Shown here: piece after piece, positions 43,806 through 53,167 of the stretch
Layout of the letters: the number at the start of each line of letters is the position of its first letter
Position numbering within the stretch: position 1 is the stretch's first letter
Assembly: GCA_034437275.1 (NCBI GenBank)
Contig: DAOTUD010000031.1
Location: forward strand, 13,395-77,394
Direction: 5' to 3'
DNA from: TC-15 sp034437275
GTDB taxonomy: Bacteria > Chloroflexota > Anaerolineae > Aggregatilineales > Aggregatilineaceae
Length of the DNA: 64,000 nucleotides
Position numbers and translations under genes: made by a program
The notes under the pieces: generated by a model
The model's input: the letters and a program-made list of their open reading frames with translations, nothing else
Databases searched by the model: none
Told to the model about the DNA's origin: nothing

Positions 43806-45248
43806 CTACGACACTTCAATCACGATCCCGGTACGCGGTGGCGCGTTGACGGTCAGCGTGTCGCCGCTGCACGTGATGCCGGTCGCGTCGCCAAACACGA
43901 CCTGCGGCTCGCCTTCGCACGCCACCGGCACCGCCAACGTCGCGCCCGCTTGCCCGGTATTAAAGGCCACGACCACCCGCTGCTCCTCGTGCTCGCGCGC
44001 GAACACGAACGAGTCACCGTCGGCCAGCAGGGTGCGGTAGCCGCCGCGCCGTAAAGCTTTATACGTGTTACGCAGGTGAACGGTCGCGCGCACATAATCA
44101 TGCAGGTCCGTGTCCCACTGCGCTTCGTCCCAGGGCATCGCGCCGCGCGACTCCGGCTCGTAGCCCCCGGCCAGCCCAACCTCGTCGCCATAGTAGATCG
44201 TCGGCGCGCCGGGCATCGTCATCTGGAACAGCATCGCCAGCTTGAGCGCGCCCACGTTCCCGCCGACCAGCGTCAGGAAGCGCGGCGTGTCGTGGCTGCC
44301 CAACAGGTTCATCTGCGCGCTGGTGATCTCCCAATCGTACAGCGCCAGCATGTCCTCGATAGCCTGGGCAAAGGCCGCCGCGTCAACCGGTTTGAGCACG
44401 TCGAAGCCACCGCCCGGGTGCAGCCCGGCCAGCGTGTTCGCCCCGAAGAAAGCGGTGCTGGCCCGGGTCTGGATGTAGTTCATCACGGCATCGAACTGAT
44501 CGCCCTGCAGCCAGCGCTGCGACTCGTGCCAGATTTCGCCGACGATGTACGTGTCCGGGTTCACGCTTTTCACGCGGCGGCGGAACTCCTGCCAGAAGGC
44601 GTCGTCGTCGATCTCGTGCGGCACGTCCAGCCGCCAGCCGTCGATCCCGAACTCGACCCAGTAGGTCGCCACGTCGAAAAGAAACTCGCGGACCTGCGGG
44701 TTGCCGGTGTTGAATTCCGGCAGTTCCGGCAGATTCCACCACGCATGGTAATTCGGCTTGCCGTCGTGGTTGTAAGCGTTCACCGGGAACGACTTGATGG
44801 TGAACCAGTCCAGGTAGGGCGACTGCTTGCCGCACTCCAGGATGTGGTTGAACTGGAAGAATCCCCGGCTGGCATGGTTGAACACGCCATCCAGGATCAC
44901 GCGGATGCCGCGTGCATGGGCCGCGTCGAGCAGCTCGCGGAAGGCCGCGTTGCCGCCCAGGATCGGGTCCACCTGGTAATAGTCGTGCGTGTGGTAGCGA
45001 TGGTTGGACGCGGACTGAAAGATCGGGTTGAAGTAAATGGCCGTGATGCCCAAATCCTCCAGGTAATCCAGATGCTCCGCCACGCCCAGCAGGTCGCCGC
45101 CCTTAAAGCCCATCGGCGTGGGCGGGGCGTCCCATGCTTCGAGATTCGACGGCTTGGTCACGCGGTTGCTTTGGGCGAAGCGATCCGGGAAAATCTGGTA
45201 CAACACCGCGTCCTTGATCCAGTCTGGGGTTATGATCGGTTTCGTCAA
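43806..45248 (-). CDS. GH13 alpha-amylase family enzyme
   Basis: 480 residues. Catalytic motifs are DGVFNH (120-125), GWRLDVPHE with nucleophile Asp 208, IVGEIWH with acid/base Glu 238, and LGSHDTPR with Asp 320. It has no signal peptide and no N-terminal carbohydrate domain, so it is a short cytosolic form, probably acting on maltodextrins or cyclic dextrins (cyclomaltodextrinase or neopullulanase type). The C-terminal beta domain covers about 400-480. The start is a TTG at 45248, supported by GTAGGAG about ten bases upstream. Confidence 0.93.
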   Translation of the reverse strand: MTKPIITPDWIKDAVLYQIFPDRFAQSNRVTKPSNLEAWDAPPTPMGFKGGDLLGVAEHLDYLEDLGITAIYFNPIFQSASNHRYHTHDYYQVDPILGGNAAFRELLDAAHARGIRVILDGVFNHASRGFFQFNHILECGKQSPYLDWFTIKSFPVNAYNHDGKPNYHAWWNLPELPEFNTGNPQVREFLFDVATYWVEFGIDGWRLDVPHEIDDDAFWQEFRRRVKSVNPDTYIVGEIWHESQRWLQGDQFDAVMNYIQTRASTAFFGANTLAGLHPGGGFDVLKPVDAAAFAQAIEDMLALYDWEITSAQMNLLGSHDTPRFLTLVGGNVGALKLAMLFQMTMPGAPTIYYGDEVGLAGGYEPESRGAMPWDEAQWDTDLHDYVRATVHLRNTYKALRRGGYRTLLADGDSFVFAREHEEQRVVVAFNTGQAGATLAVPVACEGEPQVVFGDATGITCSGDTLTVNAPPRTGIVIEVS

Positions 45249-45332
45249 TGGTTGCTCCTACATTCGCTGTATGGTACAGGCAATAGCACCCCGGATCGTA
45301 CCGCCTCTAGAGGCACGCGGCAAACACGCCGA

Positions 45333-47099
45333 TCAGGGGTACAGGGTATCGTCATCCTCGATGTATTTGGGCGGCGGACTGCCCGCGATGCTCAGCAGGT
45401 CATCCTCGGTCAGGATCGCGTTGTTGTATGCGTCGTAGAGCACCGGGTTTTCCGCCCCGTCGATGGCGTAGCGCCAGCGCCCCCGCCCGACAGAACGCAG
45501 CACCGACCGGCAGTTGTCGCAGCGCATCACGCGCCGCGCCCGGGGGATGCCCAGCACGCGGTAGCGCCGTTCCTCCAGGTAGAGGTCGCCCACCTCGCAC
45601 ACCGGGCACGCGATGAGCACGAAATCGTGGGGACGTCCCAGGCTGGCTACCTGGGCCGCGTACACGCCCACATAGGCCATCGCCAGCAGCGCCAGCCCGC
45701 CCCCGATCCAATACCAGACCGGCGGCCCCTCGTCGGCCCCGTCCCCCTCGTCGAGGGGAGCCAGCGCGCTGCCTCCGCCAGACGAATCGCCGGGATCGTC
45801 CAGCGCGGCAACGGCGGCGGGCGTCGCCGTCGCGGTGGGCGTCCCACTCGGCGTTACCGTCGGGGTCATGGTGCGCGTCACCGTCGGCGAATCCGTCGCC
45901 GTCAGGGTCGGCGTGTGCGTCGCGGTGGGCGGGATCGTCGCCGTCAGGGTGGCCGTGTGTGCCGGCGCGCGGGTCGGCGTGCCGGTTGGGGCCGGCGACT
46001 CCGTTGCAGTCGGGGCCGGCGTGGGCGTGCTGCGCGCAGCCTGGGCCGCGACTGCCGTCGCCGGGGGCAGCGTCGCCGTCGCTGTTGCTGTCACTGTCAC
46101 CGTCGGCGTGACGGTGGACGTGACAGTCGGCGTGAACGTGAGCGTCAGCGTCAGGGTGGACGTGGCCGTGGGCGTGAGTGTCAGACTCGGCGTGAGCGTC
46201 GGAGTCGCCGACGGCGTCCAGGTCAGGGTCAGCGAGGGTGTCGGCGTAAACGACGGGGTAACCGTCGGCGTCAGGGTGGGCGTAGCCGTTGGCGTGTTGG
46301 ACGGTGTCACGGTGGCGGTCGGCGTGGCTGACGGGGTGAACGTCGCGGTGGGCGTCGGTGTGTCGGTCACATCCGGCGTGTCGGATGGCGTCAGCGTGTA
46401 CGTCGCGCTGGGCCGGACCGGGTATGTCCCGGTGCTGGGCGGCGTCTGTGACAGGGCAACCGCGCCCAGGATATCCTCCGGCGGCGGCAAAGCGTCGATG
46501 GCGGCCTGGTCCTGCCAGCGCACCAGGTCGCGGCGCACCCAGCCGAAGCCATCACCAAACCGGATCAGCACCCACTCTTCCGTAGCGGTGCGCAGGATGG
46601 CGTGCGGCGCGACCACGTCCCCAGTGAGCAGATCGCCCACGTAGCCATCACCGGGACGCGAGCGCACGATCACGCCGTCCAGCCCGGCGCTGACCCAGTT
46701 CGCGTTGGGGGTGTAGGTCGGGCCGCCCGGCGTCGGATAGCGCGCCAGGATGTTCGCCACCGGCAGATCGGCGACATCAAGCTGCCAAGTCACATGCTCA
46801 CGCCAGACCCAGCCTTGCAGGTTCCCGGCGTTGACCAGCACCCACACCCCGTCCCGGGTGCGGGCCAGGGGCTGCACCCAGGCTTCCAGGGGCAGTACGC
46901 CCAGCACATTGTCGGCCTCAATCACTGGGCTGCTGCGCACCACGACCCCCGCCGGGACCGCTACCCAATGCACGTTGGGGGTGTGGGTGGGCTGGTCCTG
47001 GGCCAGCGAGGGCCGCCCGGTGTCCAGGTGGAGCGCCAGCACAGCCAGCGTGATGAGGATGAGCGCGCTGCTCAGCGCGAAATGCCGCGATCGAGACAT
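45333..47099 (-). CDS. SH3b and T/P-rich stalk membrane protein with cytosolic zinc ribbon
   Basis: 588 residues. An N-terminal signal or anchor (about 8-28) leads to two SH3-like domains (about 45-110 and 125-195; VVRSSPVIEADNVLGVLPLE, VIVRSRPGDGYVGDLL). A 230-residue Thr/Pro/Ser stalk of TPTLTPT-type repeats follows (about 225-455). A membrane helix (about 480-502) is followed by a region with CPVCEVGDLY and CDNCRS, a likely zinc ribbon, which would be cytosolic. So it has an outside sensor or wall-binding part and an inside metal-binding tail. Function unknown. Its reverse strand gives a false Val/Gly-rich frame. Confidence 0.8.
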   Translation of the reverse strand: MSRSRHFALSSALILITLAVLALHLDTGRPSLAQDQPTHTPNVHWVAVPAGVVVRSSPVIEADNVLGVLPLEAWVQPLARTRDGVWVLVNAGNLQGWVWREHVTWQLDVADLPVANILARYPTPGGPTYTPNANWVSAGLDGVIVRSRPGDGYVGDLLTGDVVAPHAILRTATEEWVLIRFGDGFGWVRRDLVRWQDQAAIDALPPPEDILGAVALSQTPPSTGTYPVRPSATYTLTPSDTPDVTDTPTPTATFTPSATPTATVTPSNTPTATPTLTPTVTPSFTPTPSLTLTWTPSATPTLTPSLTLTPTATSTLTLTLTFTPTVTSTVTPTVTVTATATATLPPATAVAAQAARSTPTPAPTATESPAPTGTPTRAPAHTATLTATIPPTATHTPTLTATDSPTVTRTMTPTVTPSGTPTATATPAAVAALDDPGDSSGGGSALAPLDEGDGADEGPPVWYWIGGGLALLAMAYVGVYAAQVASLGRPHDFVLIACPVCEVGDLYLEERRYRVLGIPRARRVMRCDNCRSVLRSVGRGRWRYAIDGAENPVLYDAYNNAILTEDDLLSIAGSPPPKYIEDDDTLYP

Positions 47100-47164
47100 G
47101 CCAACTCCAGATTACTTTCTACTCAATGAGATAATCCTACCACGAGCGCGCAGCCCAAACAATG

Positions 47165-47204
47165 CACAAGGCGACGCCTCGCACATGCCCAGCATCGCCT
47201 TGTG
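47165..47204 (-). terminator. Stem-loop at the end of the alternative complex III operon
   Basis: CACAAGGCGA (47165-47174) and TCGCCTTGTG (47195-47204) form a perfect 10-bp stem with a 20-base loop, 20 bases after the last stop of the operon. The T run after it is short. Confidence 0.65.
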
Positions 47205-47223
47205 GAACGGTCAAGCAAGTAAA

Positions 47224-47757
47224 CTATTGGGTCAGCAGATACGCGACCAGCGCTTCAAGCTCGTCCTCCGACAGGCCGTCGTACGCATCCGGCATCCCGC
47301 CGTTCTCGAAACCCGGCGCAAAGTACGCGTTCGGCTCCAGGATCGCTTTGCGGAGGTATTCCTCCGGCGACGGATCGCCGGCGTCTTCGGCGTGCTCGAC
47401 GGCGCGCTCGCCCGTACCCGTCAGGGCCGGGCCGACGCCGTCCTGCGCGCCATGACAGCCGCTGCAGCCGCTGGCATTGAACACTTCCTCGCCCTGGCTG
47501 ACCAGCGCCAGATCGACATCCGCACCGGCATCATCAGCCTGATCGCCATCATCGGCAGCATCACCGGCAGCCGGTTCGGCGGTGGCGGGGGGCACGCCTT
47601 CGCGCAGTTCGTCGCGCAGCGTCGGCGTCTCGCCCGCGGGCAGCTTGCCCACCGGCGTCAGGTCCTCGGCCAGATCGTTGTCGCCACAGGCGCTGATCAA
47701 CAGCCCCAACGCGACTGCCATCGCCACTACACTCACAACCCAGAATCGCTTTAACAC
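47224..47757 (-). CDS. actE: Cytochrome c lipoprotein (ActE-like)
   Basis: 177 residues from GTG 47757 with GGAGG upstream. The signal peptide ends in a lipobox LISAC (Cys about 24). An Ala/Asp/Glu-rich linker follows, then one heme site CSGCH (about 98-102) and a Met in GGMPDAYDGLSEDELE for the axial ligand. A monoheme cytochrome c anchored by lipid is expected to pass electrons from the complex. It is the last gene of the operon, 18 bases after the ActD gene. The ActE name rests on context and domain type. Confidence 0.85.
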   Translation of the reverse strand: MLKRFWVVSVVAMAVALGLLISACGDNDLAEDLTPVGKLPAGETPTLRDELREGVPPATAEPAAGDAADDGDQADDAGADVDLALVSQGEEVFNASGCSGCHGAQDGVGPALTGTGERAVEHAEDAGDPSPEEYLRKAILEPNAYFAPGFENGGMPDAYDGLSEDELEALVAYLLTQ

Positions 47758-47775
47758 AATATACCTCCACCTGTC

Positions 47776-48840
47776 TTAGTTGTCCGCCGGCGCTTGGGGG
47801 TTCAGACTGGCGACGTAGTTCACGATGTCCCAGGTCTCGCCGGCGTCAAGATTCTCGCTGATACTGGGCATCCAGCCCACGCCCTCCGTAATGACCCAAA
47901 AGACATATTCCGGGGGCAGGGCCTGTACCCGGTCGCTGGTGATGTGCGGCACGCGCGGCGTACCGTCATCGTTCAGGAAGTGCCGCTTGCCGACCAGGCC
48001 CAGGTCTTCGCCGGGCTGGCCGTGACACATGGCACAGTTGATATCGTACAACAGATCGCCGCGCGCGACCGAGGACTCGCCCGCGATGCGCTCGGTGGCC
48101 GGTTCGTTGCCCAGCAGCACCGGCCCCTGGATCGGCACCGAGTCCGGCGGCACGGCCAGCCGCGGCCCCTCCTGGTGGCTCACCCCCGGCGATTCCTGCA
48201 TGACGTTGATCCAGGGTATGCGCACAATGTCGTAGGTGAGCAGCAGCGGAGCCAGCAGCACCACCAGCCCAACCGTCGCCGCGCCGCCCCAGAAGAACAG
48301 GTGCCGGACCCCCTGGGGCGGGTAGTTGGCGGCGTCGTCGCGCTTGATGTCGTGCGCACCGTGCGCGGTGAAGACCTCCGCGACCTGGCCGGCCAGATCG
48401 GCGCTGGCCGTGACCTCGACCCCGAAGTAGCCTTCGGAGATGCGCTCGTCGTACATCTGGCTGGTCAGGATCGGGAACTTGCTTTGCAGCAAAAAGCCCA
48501 CGAACGCGGCCAGCATACTGCACAGCGCTGTCAACTCGAAGATGATGATCGCCGCAGGCGGCACCGGCACCAGGGCTTGCCCGCCAACGTGGATCGGGTA
48601 CAGTTCCGGCGTGATGACGGCAACGAACAGCCCCAGTACCACGCCAATCACTGCCCCGGCAATCACAAACAGGAAAAACCACTGGCGATGGGGTTTGCGC
48701 CCCAGAAACTTGGGGGCATAAGGGATGCCGGACATCACGGTGATGTCGTCTTCCTCGACCCCGATGTCGCGCAGCCCGTCGATAGCGTCGGCAGTGGTCG
48801 TCACATTATCGAATAGTCCAAGTAGTATCTGGTCGGCCAT
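47776..48840 (-). CDS. actD: ActD (DUF3341) fused to a cytochrome c domain
   Basis: 354 residues. Residues 1-175 are ActD-like: LFDNVTTTADAIDGLRDIGV, then two membrane helices (about 54-76 and 95-120) and a soluble part. A third helix (about 190-212) leads to a monoheme domain with CAMCHGQPGED (about 267) and WMPSISENL, whose Met is the likely ligand. In alternative complex III, ActD normally lacks heme and ActE carries it separately, so this is a fusion or extra electron-transfer domain. GGAGGG precedes ATG 48840. Confidence 0.88.
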   Translation of the reverse strand: MADQILLGLFDNVTTTADAIDGLRDIGVEEDDITVMSGIPYAPKFLGRKPHRQWFFLFVIAGAVIGVVLGLFVAVITPELYPIHVGGQALVPVPPAAIIIFELTALCSMLAAFVGFLLQSKFPILTSQMYDERISEGYFGVEVTASADLAGQVAEVFTAHGAHDIKRDDAANYPPQGVRHLFFWGGAATVGLVVLLAPLLLTYDIVRIPWINVMQESPGVSHQEGPRLAVPPDSVPIQGPVLLGNEPATERIAGESSVARGDLLYDINCAMCHGQPGEDLGLVGKRHFLNDDGTPRVPHITSDRVQALPPEYVFWVITEGVGWMPSISENLDAGETWDIVNYVASLNPQAPADN

Positions 48841-48849
48841 AGTTCCCTC

Positions 48850-50307
48850 CTAGTGATGCTCCGTCCGCGTGGTGACAACCGCGCGACCGATGCGGCGCGT
48901 GCCTTGCGTCGCCTGCCCTTCGTGGACTTCCCACAGCGGGACAATCGGCACCACCCGCGTGAACAGCGCATACAGCAAGCCCAGGAACGCCAGCGTGCCG
49001 ACCGTGATCACGATCTCCGGCCAGCGCGGCGTGTAGTTCACCCAGTTGAACGGCAGCTCGTTCCGCGAGAGGAACCCGGCCACGATCAGGACACGTTCGA
49101 GATACATCCCGATCTGGATGAAAATACAGATCACCACCATCGCCGGCAGCGAGGTGCGTATTCGGCGCGACCATAACGTGCCCAGCGGCACGATGATGTT
49201 GGCGAACAACATCAGGTAGAACAGCGCCGCCAGGTCGCCGGTCAACATGCTTTGCAGCGCCTGTTCCATCGGCAGATTGCCGTACCAGTTGACGATCCAC
49301 TCCGTGAAGTAGAAGTACACCCAGGCCAGCGACATCAACATCAAGAAGATGCCCATCGCGTTGAAGTGCTCCTCGCGCAAGAAGTAGCCCAGGCCCATCG
49401 TTTTGCGCAGAATGATCATCACCAGGATCACCGCCGCGACGCCGGAGAACAGCGCGCCGACGATGAAGAACGGCCCGAAGATGGTGCTGTGCCAGCCGGG
49501 TTGAATCGCCATCGCGAAGTTCCACGACACGCCGGTGTGCACCGAGAACATCACCGGCACGATGATCATGCTCAGGATGTTGGAGACGGACTCCAGCCGG
49601 TGCCATTCGCCTTCGGTGCCGCGCCAGCCCAACGACAGCGCCCCGTACAGCTTCTTACGCCAGCCGGTGACGTGGTCGCGGGTCATGGCCAGGTCCGGCA
49701 CGAGCGCGATATACATAAACAGCGTGCTGCCGATCATGTAGGTGGTGATCGCGGTCGCGTCCCAGAACAGCGCCGACCGGAAGTTCGGCCACAGTTCGCG
49801 CTGGTTGGGGATCGGCATCATGTAGTAGATCTTCCACAGCCGCCCGACGTGGATCAGCGGGAACAGCCCGGCAATCGCCAGCCCGAACAGCGTCACGACC
49901 TCTGCCGCGCGGGCAACAGGCCGCCGGAAGTCCATACGCATCATGCGCAGTGCCGCCGAGATAAACGTCCCGGCATGACCGATCCCGACGAAGTAGACCA
50001 GGTTGGCGATGTACGGCCCCCACATCACCGAGCGGTTGAGACCGGTGATGCCCATGCCGTAGCGCATCTGGAGCACCCAGGTCACGACGAAGGCGAGCGT
50101 CAGGCCGCCCAGCCCGACCACCAGCAGCCAGAACAGCGCGCCGGTCTGGCTCATGTTAGCCAGCATGAAGGCGTTGTTCTCTGCCGGGGGTTTGGGGTCA
50201 AGCAGCAGGTGCTCTTCGCGCCCATGTTGGACTTGCGCGGCTAATCGCTCGTCTTCGGGCAGCGGTTGCTCCCAGAATGGGCCTTGATCGGTTTTACTGT
50301 CCAGCAT
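48850..50307 (-). CDS. actC: Alternative complex III subunit ActC (NrfD-like quinol-binding membrane subunit)
   Basis: 485 residues with about ten membrane helices. Motifs such as VYFVGIGHAGTFISAALRM and IHVGRLWKIYYMMPIPNQR are typical of the NrfD/PsrC fold, which takes quinol electrons at the membrane. ATG 50307 is chosen for the GGTGGAG seven bases upstream; an in-frame GTG at 50319 is less likely. It overlaps actB2 by 14 bases. ActF, the second NrfD-like subunit, is not in this operon. Confidence 0.92.
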   Translation of the reverse strand: MLDSKTDQGPFWEQPLPEDERLAAQVQHGREEHLLLDPKPPAENNAFMLANMSQTGALFWLLVVGLGGLTLAFVVTWVLQMRYGMGITGLNRSVMWGPYIANLVYFVGIGHAGTFISAALRMMRMDFRRPVARAAEVVTLFGLAIAGLFPLIHVGRLWKIYYMMPIPNQRELWPNFRSALFWDATAITTYMIGSTLFMYIALVPDLAMTRDHVTGWRKKLYGALSLGWRGTEGEWHRLESVSNILSMIIVPVMFSVHTGVSWNFAMAIQPGWHSTIFGPFFIVGALFSGVAAVILVMIILRKTMGLGYFLREEHFNAMGIFLMLMSLAWVYFYFTEWIVNWYGNLPMEQALQSMLTGDLAALFYLMLFANIIVPLGTLWSRRIRTSLPAMVVICIFIQIGMYLERVLIVAGFLSRNELPFNWVNYTPRWPEIVITVGTLAFLGLLYALFTRVVPIVPLWEVHEGQATQGTRRIGRAVVTTRTEHH

Positions 50308-51001
50308 GTGACTCTCCACCTTTCAGATAGTAAACGGCGGGTTCTGTCCCCATGTGTTCCAGCAGCTTGAACTGCCGTTCATTTGGGACCATCGCGGCCA
50401 CGCGGCTGTCCTTGTCGTACTTATCGCCGAAGACCAGCGCATCGGTGGGGCAGGCCTGCACACAGGCGGGCTGCACCGCGCCATCTTCGATGTCGCGTCC
50501 CTCTGCGTTGGCGGTTTCGGCGGCGCGGCGGATGCGCTGAATGCAGTACGTGCATTTTTCCATCACGCCTGCACTGCGCACGGTCACATCGGGGTTCAGT
50601 TGTTGTTCGAGTGGTTCGTCAAATTCGGGGGCGTAATAGTTGAAAAACCGGACGCGGTACGGGCAGTTGTTGCCACAGTAGCGCGTGCCTACGCAGCGAT
50701 TGTAGACCTGCACGTTGAGGTTTTCCTGCTCGCTGTGATAGGCCGCATAGACCGGGCACACCGGCTCGCACGGCGCATTGTTGCACTGCTGGCAAAAAAC
50801 CGGGATAAACCTGGCCTTGACGTCCGGATACTCGCCTTCCCAATAGCGTTGAATGTGAATCCAGTGCAATCCGCGCCCGCGCACGACTTCGTCCTCGCTG
50901 GCGACGGGCACGTTATTTTCAGCATGGCAGGCGACCACACAGGCATTACAACCCGTACATTTATCGAGATCGACGACCATGGTCCATTTGCGTTCTGCCA
51001 T
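50294..51001 (-). CDS. actB2: Alternative complex III iron-sulfur subunit (ActB2, four-cluster ferredoxin type)
   Basis: 235 residues. Four Cys clusters: CTGCNACVVACHAEN, CQQCNNAPCEPVCP, CVGTRYCGNNCPY and CTYCIQR with CVQACPTDA. This set fits three [4Fe-4S] and one [3Fe-4S] clusters as in ActB C-terminal domains. Here it is a separate gene from the molybdopterin-type part, so ActB is split. It links quinol oxidation to ActA. GGAGAATG lies before ATG 51001, 12 bases after actB1. Confidence 0.93.
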   Translation of the reverse strand: MAERKWTMVVDLDKCTGCNACVVACHAENNVPVASEDEVVRGRGLHWIHIQRYWEGEYPDVKARFIPVFCQQCNNAPCEPVCPVYAAYHSEQENLNVQVYNRCVGTRYCGNNCPYRVRFFNYYAPEFDEPLEQQLNPDVTVRSAGVMEKCTYCIQRIRRAAETANAEGRDIEDGAVQPACVQACPTDALVFGDKYDKDSRVAAMVPNERQFKLLEHMGTEPAVYYLKGGESHAGQ

Positions 51002-51013
51002 TACTCATTCTCC

Positions 51014-53158
51014 TTAAACCGGGGCATGCACGAACTCTTCAGGTTCGATCGTGCTCTCGAAAACGGCTGATGGCTGGTGTTCGCCGGTCCGTTCAATTTT
51101 CACGCGAAGATTGGCCCAGGCCATCCGGTCCCCTTGCGTACCGGCCAGCCGGACCGGGTTGCTGCCGCGTTCGCGGGCGTAGCGGCCCAGGTCGGTGTGG
51201 CCCTGTCCCAGCGGGATCGCAACGGTGTCCGGGCGGATCCCCGGGTACACATACGCCGGGGCCTCGATCGCGCCGTGCACCGACGTCACGCGCAGGATGT
51301 CCCCGCTTTTCACGCCAAGCTCGTCGGCAACGGTGGGGTTAAGCTCAACCCACGACTGCCACGAGACGGTGGTCATCGGATCGGGCGTGCCTTGCAGCCA
51401 GGGCTGGCTGGCCCCGCTGCCATCGCCCAACAGCGTCGATAGGTACAGGTGCAGGTGGTAGGGGTATTCGTCCGCGTTGCCCTGGAACGTCGCCGCCGCA
51501 ATCTCGACGGGCTGTGGTTCCGGGGCCTCGGGGGCGGCGTCTGCGGGTGGCGTCTCCGGCCACCAGCCACCACGCTGCAAAAAGCCCTTCCACTGCGCTT
51601 CTTTTTCCGTGCCGCTGCCGGTGCCGACGACCATCTCGCGGATGAAGTCGACCTCGGTTTCCCAGGCCAGCTCGCCGGACGTTTCCGGCAGCCCTTTGGC
51701 CAGCGTCAGCAGCACGTCGCCCGTCGAGGGCAGTTCGTAAAACTGCGGCACGACCGGCTGCTGGCTGCTGACGACGGGCACGCCGCCGAAGCCTGGCGTC
51801 ACGACCTCGTAGCCCCAGCTTTCGAGATACGTCCGGTCCGGCATGATCAGGTCGGCCAGCGCGCCGGTTTCGTCCACCAGGGAGTTGAACGACACCACCG
51901 TGTCGACATTCTCCAGCGCCTCGGCGAAGCCGGAATCCGGCGGCAGGTCATAGGCCGGGTTCGCACCATGCACCAGCAGCAGCTTGACCTCGCCCGCGTT
52001 CATCTGCTCGATCAGCGCGGTGGCGTCGGCCAGGCTGGACGCGGCGGGCCGGACCAGGTTGGTATCGGCCAACGCCGGCGTGAGCGACATGCCGCCCGGC
52101 TGGCCCACCGTCCCGGCGATCAGGTTGAGCGCCTGCACAGCGGCGGTTGCGTCGACCGCGTTGTCGCGGCCCGTGACCGTGCTGCCAGGGATCGCCAGCG
52201 GCGTCTCGGCCTCGGCGAACAGCGCGGCCAGCTTTTCCATCTCCTCCAGCTTGACCCCGCATGTGTCGGCGACCTGCGCGCGTTCGTCCGGCCCGAAGCT
52301 CTCGTCTGCGGCGATGATGCGCGCGAACGCCTGGGCCAGCACCGCTTCGGTCCCCGGCGTGATCGGCACCCAGCGGTCCGCCGCGGTGCCGGTCGCGGAC
52401 AGGCGCGGCTCGAACTGCACCATGTACCCGCGTTTGCCGAAGTCCTGGCTGCGGAAGTGGCCGTATTCCACGCCGTAGCCGGTCGCCGACAGCCACGTCC
52501 CCAGCATATCCGCGCCGAAGGAGAAGATCACGTCGGCGTGGCCGAGGTCGTAGGTGGGCAGTGCGGCGCGGTCGAACACCTGTGCGCTGGCGTCGGCCAG
52601 CACGTCGTAGCCGTTGAAGCTGCCGTACAGGTCGAAGCGCACCGGCTCCGGCGCGCCAAGCGCCCGTGTAAAGCGGCGGAACAGGTCGTGCAGGTGGCTG
52701 GATGTGCTCGACCCAAGCCACACCGCGATCTGCCCGTCCGCCGCCTGGACCTTTTCCAGCAGCAGGTTGAGCGCCTCGTTGGTCGCCAGCGGCTCGAAAT
52801 CGCGCGATCCGCGTTCGGCCTGCTGGACGGGCGTTGATAGCCGGTCCGGGTTATAGAGCAGTTGCAGCCCGGCCTGGCCGCGCGCGCACAGTTTGCCCCG
52901 GTTAACGGGGTGGTCGGGGTTGCCTTCCAGCTTGATCGCGCGCCCGTTCATGATGCGCGCCACCACGCCACACCCCGCCGGACACTGGCGGCAGGTGGTC
53001 GCGTAGAAGCTCGGCACGCCGGCGAGCTGCTGCTCGGGGGAATTGACATAGGGTTCGAGAACTTCCCAACGTTCAGCAGACTGGCAACCGGCCAGTATCA
53101 CTGTCGCAGTGCCAGCCGCACTGACTTTGAGAAAGTCTCGGCGGTTTAATTTTGGCAT
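51014..53158 (-). CDS. actB1: Alternative complex III molybdopterin-oxidoreductase-like subunit (ActB1)
   Basis: 714 residues. A Tat signal RRDFLKVSAAGTATVILAGC is at the N-terminus. A [4Fe-4S] site, CRQCPAGCG then CARGQAG, follows near residue 57. The rest is the molybdopterin-type fold, with GSSTSSHLHDLFRRF and FSFGADMLGTWLSA. In known alternative complex III the ActB subunit has this fold but no Mo cofactor; the same is likely here. The iron-sulfur domain is encoded by the next gene. GGAG precedes ATG 53158. Confidence 0.92.
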   Translation of the reverse strand: MPKLNRRDFLKVSAAGTATVILAGCQSAERWEVLEPYVNSPEQQLAGVPSFYATTCRQCPAGCGVVARIMNGRAIKLEGNPDHPVNRGKLCARGQAGLQLLYNPDRLSTPVQQAERGSRDFEPLATNEALNLLLEKVQAADGQIAVWLGSSTSSHLHDLFRRFTRALGAPEPVRFDLYGSFNGYDVLADASAQVFDRAALPTYDLGHADVIFSFGADMLGTWLSATGYGVEYGHFRSQDFGKRGYMVQFEPRLSATGTAADRWVPITPGTEAVLAQAFARIIAADESFGPDERAQVADTCGVKLEEMEKLAALFAEAETPLAIPGSTVTGRDNAVDATAAVQALNLIAGTVGQPGGMSLTPALADTNLVRPAASSLADATALIEQMNAGEVKLLLVHGANPAYDLPPDSGFAEALENVDTVVSFNSLVDETGALADLIMPDRTYLESWGYEVVTPGFGGVPVVSSQQPVVPQFYELPSTGDVLLTLAKGLPETSGELAWETEVDFIREMVVGTGSGTEKEAQWKGFLQRGGWWPETPPADAAPEAPEPQPVEIAAATFQGNADEYPYHLHLYLSTLLGDGSGASQPWLQGTPDPMTTVSWQSWVELNPTVADELGVKSGDILRVTSVHGAIEAPAYVYPGIRPDTVAIPLGQGHTDLGRYARERGSNPVRLAGTQGDRMAWANLRVKIERTGEHQPSAVFESTIEPEEFVHAPV

Positions 53159-53167
53159 GGTTTTCTC

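Noticed and set aside
45303..45314. Perfect 12-base palindrome GCCTCTAGAGGC
   Set aside because: Single copy, short and without flanking repeats, so no role could be supported.
45790..46400. Possible tandem DNA repeat array or CRISPR
   Set aside because: The repetition follows codons of the T/P-rich stalk and has no spacers.
45835..46644. Plus-strand Val/Gly repeat protein
   Set aside because: It is the antisense of the T/P-rich stalk of the membrane protein at 45333-47099.
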